Assembly: GCA_014925825.1 (NCBI GenBank)
Contig: JACGCK010000506.1
Coordinates: 1-18,802, forward strand
Source: Pholiota molesta
Taxonomy: Eukaryota; Basidiomycota; Agaricomycetes; Agaricales; Strophariaceae
DNA length: 18,802 nucleotides
Direction of reading: 5' to 3'
Part shown: in pieces, positions 1-8,382 of the stretch
Position numbering within the stretch: position 1 is the stretch's first letter
How the letters are laid out: every line of letters begins with the position of its first letter
The notes under the pieces: generated by a model
The model's database searches: none
Seen by the model: the letters and a program-made list of their open reading frames with translations, nothing else
Told to the model about the DNA's origin: nothing
Position numbers and translations under genes: made by a program

Positions 1-897
1 AATATCATACTTAACCATCGCTGAAATATAGAAAAAGATGACATCTTACATTGTGTATGGTCATTGATTTCCGTGAATGGAATCTGACTGGCGAGTTGTA
101 CTTGATGGGTGATAACACTATCGGCGTTCGTAGACCAATTTACAGTCAAAGAACCATCGCCCGATACCCATTCCGCACTGATGTCGGAATAAACCTGAAC
201 AGAGTGAGATGCACCGTCTGTCGAAGCAGCTGATACGGCCATATATGCAAATGGAATAGATTGTTTCACCAAATCCGTAGGCTGATTGTTTCCAAGATCA
301 ATATGCATACTACCATCATGAATGGAAAGGAGACTCACTTCAACCGGGCTGAGAAATGTAAGCGTTATGTCAACCGGACCCGCCGAGAGAACGAAAATGC
401 TTTGAGTCGAAGTGAACTATAGAAATATAATATAAAAAAACAGTCAGCTATGTATATCAGATAGCAACAAGAACGAAGGTTTCGTACTGTGAAGCTTTTC
501 TGAACAGCTTTGGAAAAGGTTGCCCCTGGAACATTTGGGCACCCAGGAAGCTGAATGGTTGGCCATCGATTTTGACGAAGCCTGCCCAGCCAACAATCTA
601 TAAAATAGTTTGGTTGAGTTTCTTCCAAGGTATGGCCTTTATTTGATCAGACCTGGCCATTCCAAAAAGTAGGCCAAACGTCATTAAGTGCAGCACCTAG
701 AAGTGTTCAATAATGAATACGCGGGTAAACCTCTCAGATAGGAGTTTAATACCAGCTCCTTGTGGAAGCCAAGCCGACAGATACGGTGACCTAACAGCAA
801 GAGGGACTGCCGCAGGGTTGAATGGTGTCGCAGTCCATGAGAGTGCGGTCGTCGCTGCTGCGTAAATCACGACGGAAAGTGCTTGAAGAATCTTCAT
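1..897 (-). CDS. Glutaminase A-like secreted protein, 5' part, one frame break
   Basis: Secreted protein of the fungal glutaminase A (GtaA) family, which carries DUF5127/DUF4965/DUF1793-type domains and is thought to release glutamate from glutamine outside the cell. Exons on the minus strand: 897-753, 696-653, 597-488, 416-339, 281-50; a donor (GTAAG) starts at 49 and the gene runs off the window. The start at 897 gives a signal peptide (MKILQALSVVIYAAATTALS); an in-frame ATG at 936 lies upstream and would bury it. Family landmarks seen: WTATPFNPAAVPLAVRSPYL, WLPQGAG, DVWPTFWNGQ, IVGWAGFVKIDGQPFSFLG, PNVPGATFSKAVQKSFT, SPVE/PTDLVKQSIPFAYM. Odd: the FLG and PNVPG segments are in different frames, and exon 3 is 110 nt where 111 keeps phase. 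One base, probably a C in the CCC run near 541-544, appears to be missing. Divergent from the chitinase. The family call is from remembered conserved motifs, not a search. Confidence 0.8.
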
Positions 898-1487
898 TCC
901 CGGGGTTTCAGGAAGTCTTGTTGACGGTGTTTCCACATTTTCGACACAATAAATAGGGCATTGGATTTAGAATGACGGGGTAAATCTGATAAAACCTGAT
1001 ATTATTATTATTGGCAACATGCGCCACGGGTCATGAGATGATGGAGAACCACACGTAGCATCAAGACATACCGAAATAAAACAGAAACGAAGCACTTTAT
1101 TATGTTTGTACTAGGTTGTGAACGTCCTAAAGAAGTCAGAAAGAAGTCGCGATGAAGCTGGTGGTTAATTCTTATCATGGGACCGTGATCGAGTTCAAGT
1201 TTACGACGGAAGATATAGCGTGTGAATTTTGTAGCAAGTGTGTCGCACCCGTTTGGTCGCAGTTACCGGCTTGACTCTTCTCCTTCCCTTAAAGCGCCGC
1301 CAGTCGCAATATGATTATCATTCATCTGATTCTGCCCCGTGGCTCGAATTCTGACGATGTGATTCCCAATCATTTGCGACATGGGCTGGCAGTCTGTTGA
1401 GACCAGGCTCAATCAAAAGCATCCACGAGAACCGCATAGGAGATGATTTGATTCGATGCTTCCTTCTCTGCAGGCAGAATCGTTCGC
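898..1487. other. Divergent intergenic region, glutaminase-like / chitinase
   Basis: 590 bp between the two outward-facing start codons, so it must hold both promoters. It contains a short TTA/ATT run near 1001-1013 next to ATTGG (CCAAT on the minus strand). No convincing ORF or RNA gene was seen. No TATA element could be assigned with confidence. Confidence 0.5.
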
Positions 1488-3102
1488 ATGGACTCTACGA
1501 CGGCCCATTCTCAGACTGGATGGTGTTTGACACTCATTCTTGTCTTTCTCTTTCTCCCTCCTGCCTTTGGTTCACACGAAGGGGTTCAGTCCGGATTCAA
1601 GCATCACACCCAGAGGCGGCCGGAAACCCAGTTCAAGCTTGCAGTTTCAAAACTACACTCTGATGAATTGCAAACGCTGTCTCCCCTCAATATCAATTTG
1701 TCCCCTCCATTTGGTTCCGACGAGCCACTTCAGCCAATTTCAGGAGTTTCACGACCACTTCTCATCTTTCCTGATACCGATGCTCCTCAACCTCAAGAAC
1801 TTTCTCTACCACTATCTGCGAAAATCTCAATGGAAGATCAATCTCCTGATAAAATGCTTGTGATGGGTTATTACCCTGATTGGCTTGGTTCGACATTTCC
1901 TCCACAGCGAGTTGATTTCGAACGCTTTGATTGGATAGATTTTGCCTTTGCAGTACCAGACGCCGATCTTACATTAGGCTGGGACGATCCGGCCGCAGCA
2001 CAGCTTCTCAAAGATTTAGTATTCGGGGCGCACAAGGTGGGGACTAAAGTCAAGTTGAGCATCGGCGGATGGACAGGAAGCAAGTAAGGTATTATAATCA
2101 TTTCCCACTTTTATTATGCTTACTGGTTGTCGAGGCATTTCTCATCCGCTGTTGGGTCAGATACAAGCAGGATGACATTTGTCAATAACATCGTCGCAGC
2201 GTATCAATCTTTCGCGGTAGATGGCATTGAGATCGATTGGGAATATCCTGGCAGACAAGGCGCTTCGGGAAATAATTTTCTTTCCACCGATTCTGCAAAC
2301 TTTCTCTCTTTCCTCCAGCTCCTACGCTCGACTTTGCCGTCTGCTGCTCGCATCAGTGTTGCTGCCGAGGCTGTGCCATTTGCAGATGACGAAGGCGACG
2401 CGATGGTAGATTTATCAGGATATGCTGAAGTCCTGGACTGGGCTTTGATTATGAATTACGACGTATGGGGTTGTAAGTAGAAAATCATAACATTTTCTAT
2501 TTCGAAACTAAGTTACTTATGAACAGCTTCATCTAAACCTGGCCCAAATGCTCCGCTTTATGACGCCTGCAACAATTCAACACAACCCAATGCGAATGCT
2601 GTGGCAGCATACAATGCCTGGACTGCAGCAAACTTCCCCGCTAGCAAACTTGTGCTTGGACTGCCATCTTATGGTTACATATCTTCATCGACCGCAACGC
2701 ACCTTCGAACACGGTTCAAATCGAAGAAGAAGAAAAAGAAGAATTCGAAGAGTTCCGCTTTCGTTAGAGTCGTAAGTTCGGATGGCGGTTCCGACCATCA
2801 AGTGCAGTTTCGGGAACTAGTCGAGCAAGAGCCATTGTAAGATCAACCAATGCCTACGATGGGACGACCGGAGCATTTATAGGAAGTGGAGGTTTTGAAA
2901 GAATGTGGGATAGCTGTTCTGACACTCCATACCTGCGCTCCATTACGTCCAGGCAGATCGTAACCTACGATGACCCGGAATCGTTGGGAATGAAAGCTGC
3001 GTTTGCGAAGGGAGTAGGGATGCTTGGTGTAAACCTGTTCGACATTCATGTGATTCCGAGCAATGGGACCTTATAGATTCGGTTAGAAGATCGATTCTTT
3101 AA
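1488..3102 (+). CDS. Secreted GH18 chitinase, two frame breaks near the 3' end
   Basis: Glycoside hydrolase family 18 enzyme, expected to cleave chitin outside the cell or at the wall. Exons 1488-2083, 2135-2472, 2527 onward. Residues 1-29 are a signal peptide (hydrophobic LTLILVFLFLPPAFG); about 100 residues of Pro/Ser-rich linker follow. The catalytic domain starts near VMGYYPDW, with SIGGW at 191-195, the catalytic DGIEIDWE at 228-235 (acid E235) and MNYDVWG at 305-311. A lysine-rich insert follows LPSYGY. As written, the frame stops at TAA 2838-2840, but family-like sequence continues in the next frame (STNAYDGTTGAFIGSGGFER), then NLFDIH, then in a third frame EQWDLIDSVRRSIL to TAA 3100-3102. 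One missing base near 2829-2832 and one near 3051 restore a single frame of about 503 residues. A 50-nt GTAAGA...GAAG intron (2837-2886) could bridge the first break, ending at TAG 3076 (477 residues), but would remove family-like sequence. Confidence 0.85.
2723..2742 (+). repeat. AAG/AAA microsatellite-like run inside chitinase
   Basis: Purine-only AAG/AAA run that encodes a stretch of six lysines within a basic insert of the chitinase (residues about 394-400). It is in frame and sits in a loop between LPSYGY and the VVSSDGGS segment, where this family tolerates length variation. Confidence 0.6.
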
Positions 3103-3663
3103 CTGAAATATTCCTGTCTTACGGTACCCGACATATTATATCCTCGGTCTTGGGGCTGGCAGACTTGTGGCAGACAACTTAAAAAGCAATGAAGTCAGTC
3201 CAAACACTTGATAAATACCATTCGTATGTTGAGAATCATAGGGCATTAGCGGCTACGAATACTAAAGCCTATTATGTATAGTTTTTTTTTTTGGTATGTA
3301 GCCGCATACTTATGCCAAACCTCTACAGCCTATAGGTTCACTCTGATTGCTGGAAAAGGAAGGACATGAGTCGGAATGACGTCGTTGAGTAATGACCGCA
3401 TATGGCAATTGAACCTGTCCATTCTTGGCACGCAACGTAATTACAAAAAAATTGCTGATGATTGCCCAATTGGATTTTTTTCAGCGAGATGCGCCGACTC
3501 TTTCCCTCGAAACACCAGTTTTCCACTCGCTGCCACAGAACACATTGATTGGGAGAACACATTGACGCGTTTCACAGTGTGTATTTTCACATCTGACCCA
3601 TGCTTGAGAAGGCTGAACGCTTAAAAGTAGCACTAGGCGGTAGCAGATTTGTCGCAGATCTCT
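3103..3663. other. Intergenic, chitinase 3' side and promoter of the Cys-repeat gene
   Basis: 561 bp. It holds a T10 run near 3282-3292 and otherwise only short unsupported reading frames on both strands. No TATA element, RNA gene or repeat could be assigned with confidence. Confidence 0.45.
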
Positions 3664-6600
3664 ATGGTCGCAGCATCATCAACGCAGAACAATGTACCGG
3701 CGGCTTCTATATGCTCTGGAAAGAATTGCAAAAGGACCTTGAGCTCTGGACCTTTCAAAGGCAACCTTTGTGACCAATGTACGACCAAGGTGCGATCGCG
3801 TCGAAGTATGTTAAACAAAGCAGATATGCATGTCGACGCTCTACCGGAGGGTTCTGGTGGAAAGCAGACACGATCTAATACGACTGGAGGATCTTTACCT
3901 CTGGCTGTGAGTAACTTGTTTCATCGTATCCTCCTTTGCTAGAGCTATAATTTCGTATTCTAGGATATACCGTTAAAGATACCCTCTCAGACTGATAATA
4001 CGGTTAAAACACGTCTTCCACAACCTCAAAGATCTTCCTTCGCAATACCTTACCAGACGCTGACAGCTCTGGATCCAAGTGCTGCCATTGCCGCAAATTC
4101 CAATGATCTGCCTTCATATCATTTCAATTCTCGTGGCGAAATCATCAACTTTACGCATTCTGGAGTCAGAGCGGAAGTTCCCCACATCGCTAGGAATATT
4201 GAAGTAAGTCGTTTTCAAAGTAGTGTGCCATACAGTTTGTGCTGAAGCCAAGTCTGGAACCAGCAATTCAATCGCGACCAACAACCTGAAATGATGCCAA
4301 AGTGCAGTCGATGTCACTGCTCTATGCCAGGATATTTTTTAGGCGATATGTGCCCAAATTGTCGCGTCGACATATCTATTATGTCGAGAACCACAGGTCT
4401 TACCAATGTGATAACGCCTGTTAGTGTTCAACCCATGATACCAACTTCCATTCATGCTACTTGTAATGCAACGCCCGATGCTGGCAAAGTTTCCTTGACT
4501 GTCCGTATCTTATTTTGCTTCTTCGATTTTCCGCTCACATGGAATTTTAAGGACATCCAAAGTAACGTGGACGATGACGGAGATATGGATATCGACAATC
4601 TTGAACTTACATATCCTGCTGTACGTATCTATATACCTATCCTTGACCTGCAACAACAAAGCTAAATCTCATACAAAAGAGTCCGAATATGGACCAGGTG
4701 GAACCTTTGGAGGCTGAGAAGCCAAGAACCCATATAGAACGTATGCTCCCGGAGGCAGGGTCTTCATCGAGAACCCCTGATCAACCAGGTCCTTCCAAAC
4801 GCCAAAAAGCATCACATCTGGAGGTTATCGACATCTCAAGACCATCAACACATCCACATCCGAGGAACGCTGTTGAGCCCTTGGGCATACCCAACCTGAA
4901 GGGTACCAGATCGACTGTAAGTGTTTCAAGTCACGACCTTGCGGGCATCGGGTTAAACTCCTTCGTTCTCAGCCTTTTCGTTCTCTTAAACTCTGCGCCA
5001 CGGCCAATTGTACTGGTATTATATCCGCTGATTCGTTCGCTACTCGATGTTTAAGCTGTGTCAGAAATGACTGGAAATACAAAAGATCGAAGTTATCCGA
5101 ACCAACCACGCAGATCCATATTGCCACAACCTCAAAGGGGATACTCAAAGGACAAGACCAAGTATCTCCAGTATGGAGAAAGAAATTGAAGGCCGTTACT
5201 TGGGCGGATGAAATTACAGATGTGGACGATGTTAATAATAACAAACCTGCCAATTCGGCCTCTGATCAGCTCACCAAACTTGAACCCCCTACACTTCTGC
5301 CAAGTAGTCCTGCTAGTTCTCAGAAGAGTTTGGCATCGAAGATCCGGCTCATAGTCAATCTTCCACCTAGTGACCCAATTGTGGAATCCCTTCCTTCCAA
5401 AGGACAACATGCGGACAGTGTATCCAGCCCTATCCCTTCAAATTTGTCTAAGGAGGAAATCGCGGGTTGGGATAGTGATTTAACCGAGCTCTCCGACATA
5501 GCAGAAGATGCCGACTCGACGTGTGGATCAACTTCCGAAACTGAAGTAAATGTTGTGAGTTGCGATTTTTGTTCCCCTTGCTTTCTCAACTACTCATACC
5601 TGCGCTTTTGCAGTGTTCACCTTCAACATCCAGTGGTTTGAAGATTCGTATTCCGCCGCGTCCAGATGGCGCGTATACACGGAATTGTGCATCACCCCGT
5701 TGTAAACAGGTTTTGGCTACCAAATACCGGTGGAAATCTTGTGTAATGTGCCGCGCTCAAAGTCGAGATTATCAACGCAGGCGACAAAACATCCAAGGTA
5801 GACACACGCGGTTGGATCAAGAACTCTTGGAGGCTCAAAATATGGGCACACCTCTTTCTGGTGTATGTTTCAATGCGGTGTAGCTTTATGTCGAGGTCAT
5901 CTCATTGCCTCTGAACAGGATCTTCACAAACAAGACCGAGAAATGGAAGAGGACCCGGTAGAGCTGGTTCCTGGCGCTCGCCTTTGTTCTATTCGCAACT
6001 GTACATACGTTATTCCTCCAGTTGAAGAATATCGCTGGAAAATGTGCGCCTTGTGTCGCTTGCGTCGGCGAGAAAAAAAGAGGCAAGATCGCCTGAATGA
6101 GAGCACGAAATTTTCTGCTGGTCAAATGGCGACCGTTTCGATTCAAAAGACGATTGTGCGCATTAATTGTTTTTCTATTGTTAAGGTTATTAACATGATT
6201 TATCTATTTACGAACACAGAATAATCTTCCTCTCCGACGTGGACCACGGCCTGCAGGTAGATGCCAGAGCATTGATTGTGGAATGATGATCGTAGATTCC
6301 AAATCATACCAATGCAAACAATGCATTGCAAGGCGTAATTGGCTCATGAATCAAAGTGGGGGCAGCCCAAACACGCGAGGGCTTACAAGGAGGCGCCAGT
6401 ATATCGAAAAAGTAAGCATATACATGACATACCTTCAATATCCAAGAGAGCGAACAATTGATTTCGCCATTAGCCTCGAAGGTCATCTCCATATCCACAC
6501 TTCAAGTGCTTTTCTGCGTTGCTATTGGAGTTCAAAAACCGTCTCGCTGGATTCCTTCAAGCGCAGTCTATCTTCTGTCTTTTTAAGCAGATGAAGGATG

Positions 6601-7021
6601 CAAATGCACTGTTCGCCTTTGATGGCGAATTTTCCATTGTCGCCCTTGACTTTGACCTTATTAAACGCAAGGATGAGGTCGATAGCCAAGCCATGAAATA
6701 CAGGAGAGAAATTGAACATGTTGGCCGAATCAAATTCAAGTGAGTCACTTTTATCATCTTCGTGGTTGTAAATCTCAAATGTGAATTGATTCCAGCCCTA
6801 AGAGATTAGTTTCCATTCTGGAAGGCGGAGGCATAGCCATTCGATTTGTTTCCGTATATTCGGTGCCAGTCCTACGGGCAACTGTGTGCGACAACAAGAC
6901 TGTCATCAATACCGTTTCAAAGGATATGCAATGTGAATTGGAGATAGCCAGCGTACCTGATGATTCACATCGATTTATTCCTGGTCAAAGAACAATTATA
7001 CGTTTCCGTCTGCTTGGATAA
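3664..7021 (+). CDS. Uncharacterised multi-Cys (six putative zinc-binding units) protein, 11 exons
   Basis: Function unknown. Exons: 3664-3906, 3964-4203, 4264-4500, 4552-4620, 4680-4916, 4973-5554, 5614-5862, 5919-6155, 6220-6411, 6474-6739, 6796-7021; TAA at 7019-7021; about 925 residues. Six units of C-x4-C-x(10-14)-C-x2-C lie at residues 17-39, 175-194, 350-371, 561-582, 642-665 and 713-733, usually followed by Arg/Lys-rich sequence (units 4 and 5 have YRWK before the third Cys; unit 3 has DWKYKR after the fourth). Four cysteines per unit suggest zinc binding. The linkers are low-complexity, with an acidic patch (DDDGDMDIDNLEL) and a basic PSKRQK that could be a nuclear signal. The last ~160 residues (from 763) form a separate domain with FDGEFSIVALDFD, HVGRIKFNPKRL and RFIPGQRTIIRFRLLG, which I remember from other agaricomycete hypothetical proteins. 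Nine of ten introns are phase 0. No frame break. A nuclear or regulatory role is only a guess. Confidence 0.82.
3712..3780 (+). repeat. Cys unit 1 of the six-fold repeat
   Basis: Encodes residues 17-39 with the pattern C-x4-C-x13-C-x2-C (CSGKNC ... CDQC), followed by the basic VRSRR. It lies entirely in exon 1. Confidence 0.75.
4303..4362 (+). repeat. Cys unit 2 of the six-fold repeat
   Basis: Encodes residues 175-194, C-x4-C-x10-C-x2-C (CSRCHC ... CPNCR). This unit has an additional cysteine inside the first pair (C-x2-C-x-C) and the shortest loop. It lies in exon 3. Confidence 0.72.
4994..5059 (+). repeat. Cys unit 3 of the six-fold repeat
   Basis: Encodes residues 350-371, C-x4-C-x12-C-x2-C (CATANC ... 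CLSCVR), followed by DWKYKR. It lies at the start of exon 6. It only appears when the acceptor at 4972 is used, which also keeps phase 0. Confidence 0.72.
5686..5751 (+). repeat. Cys unit 4 of the six-fold repeat
   Basis: Encodes residues 561-582, C-x4-C-x12-C-x2-C (CASPRC ... KYRWKSCVMCR), followed by a strongly basic helix-like stretch (DYQRRR). It lies in exon 7. Confidence 0.78.
5985..6056 (+). repeat. Cys unit 5 of the six-fold repeat
   Basis: Encodes residues 642-665, C-x4-C-x14-C-x2-C (CSIRNC ... EYRWKMCALCR), followed by RRREKKRQDR. It is the closest copy to unit 4, sharing YRWK-x-C-x2-CR. It lies in exon 8. Confidence 0.78.
6262..6324 (+). repeat. Cys unit 6 of the six-fold repeat
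   Basis: Encodes residues 713-733, C-x4-C-x11-C-x2-C (CQSIDC ... CKQC), followed by IARRNW. It lies in exon 9, just before the C-terminal domain exons. Confidence 0.75.
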
Positions 7022-7186
7022 TGAATTGATAGTGGCCCTTGATTTTTGTCTTGCGCTATTTTATACTATATATATTTTTGCAATCCAACTTTACGATAGT
7101 CAACATGCTAAATTCCCATCATATCTATACCACCTCAGACAGCTCGCTGAAGATACTAGTCGTTGGGCGATTAAGGCAATGGGCTG

Positions 7187-8167
7187 TTAGAGATCAAATA
7201 AATCGTCGTTGTCGTCGTTCTGCCTTCGGGAAGCCACCTTGTAAACAGGATCCAGGACAGTTCCCTGTTGTTTTAGAAGAACACCTGTCTGCTATTGAGA
7301 ATTCATGAGTGCAAAATAATGTCCTAAGCATACCTGATTGTGCTAGCCGTAATTCAAGGACTGCCGTATTGAAAGAGTCTTCATTGCCCAACTCTTCAAA
7401 ACCAACTAGTCTAAAAAGCATCATTTGAGCCGTATACTTGGGTATACACCAATAGAACCCTACCTATCCTTTGCTATTCCATCAACAAAGCATATGACGC
7501 AAGGTAAAACTTTGATGGATAGTTTTTCCACCAGCCAAGGGATATTCTCCACAAAGACTCGGATAAACCGCGTCTTAGAGTATTTTGGTGCTAGTTTCTG
7601 AAGTAAAAACATCAGTCAGATAAAATAACATACTAATATGGCGACGAACAGCAAGGTGCTTATCCATGATTTCGCATCGTTGGAATTTGGAATGGTAGAA
7701 GTGGATGACGCAGCGAGACTCATGCCTAGAAAAATAGGGTGAGTACCGATGAGGAGAATGAACAGGCAGGTCGGTGGACTCACGCACTCACTCGCACAAC
7801 CTCCTTTTCGTCTGTAATCTCGCTATAAGTGCCATAGTGATTCTCTTGCATATGTTTCATACGCTCCATCCTGCGTCGCGTGGCATAAATTATTCCATGA
7901 ACTTTGAATAATTATCTCAAAGAAAGTACCTTACTCTGTCTTGAGCACCCGCAGCCCGTGCTCTCGTACCGATGCATGCGTATCGTTCTCTATCTCCTCT
8001 TCTAGCTCAGCAAATAGAGCATCGTCGTCGTCATCAGAATCGTGTCTTGATCGATTGGGATTATTGGATTCGACAAGGCGAGCAGCGAGGGAGGCGGCTT
8101 TAGAATTACTGCAAGCATTGTTTGGAATGCTTTCAAATAGGATTTGGCAAAAGGCTCACCTCGACAT
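7187..8167 (-). CDS. PLP1: TXNDC9/Plp1-type phosducin-like thioredoxin-fold protein
   Basis: Cytosolic member of the phosducin-like/TXNDC9 family, known in other eukaryotes to bind the CCT chaperonin and modulate actin and tubulin folding. Exons on the minus strand: 8167-8160, 8108-7935, 7870-7784, 7725-7650, 7597-7464, 7410-7334, 7284-7187; 217 residues, close to the ~226 of human TXNDC9. An acidic N-terminal stretch (SDDDDDALFAELEEEIEND) is followed by MERMKHMQENHYGTYSEI and then the thioredoxin-like core from about residue 90: CVIHFYHSKFQRCEIMDKHL, RFIRVFVENIPWLVEKL, VLPCVICFVDG, RLVGFEELGNEDSF. The redox CxxC is absent, as usual for the family. The start is set by ATG-TCG-AG, an 8-nt coding exon joined to exon 2 in phase 2; longer upstream frames lack an in-frame ATG. 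No frame breaks. It shares a 215-bp divergent promoter with the Dom34 gene and ends 165 bp from the end of the Cys-repeat gene. Confidence 0.93.
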
Positions 8168-8382
8168 ATCGAAGAGCAAAGTCTAAGATACCAGGGATAC
8201 GTGCGACGACTGTGGATGGACCAAGCAAGATGAGGTAGAAGAGGCTGAGATGGAAATAGATTGTCTGATCATTTGCACTCGCACAAATGGAGCGGCTTCA
8301 AATGGGTTTTCTTTCTCTCTCCATTATCAGTCCCGTTCTCTCTCACTTACAAACTATTCATTCCATCTCCAAAACCTAATAC
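8168..8382. promoter_or_regulatory. Bidirectional promoter region PLP1-like / DOM34
   Basis: The two start codons face away from each other with 215 bp between them. The DOM34 side (8310-8380) is CT-rich (TTTCTTTCTCTCTCC, CCCGTTCTCTCTCAC), as is common just upstream of fungal housekeeping starts. No TATA element was seen. A bidirectional promoter is inferred from geometry only. Confidence 0.5.

Noticed and set aside
21..49. 29-nt GTAAG...CAG intron at the window edge
   Set aside because: It would keep the glutaminase frame open, but 29 nt is shorter than any other intron here. The real acceptor probably lies beyond position 1.
7022..7320. Plus-strand frames after the Cys-repeat gene (for example 7039-7308)
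   Set aside because: They start in AT-rich 3' UTR-like DNA and overlap the last exon of the PLP1-like gene in antisense.
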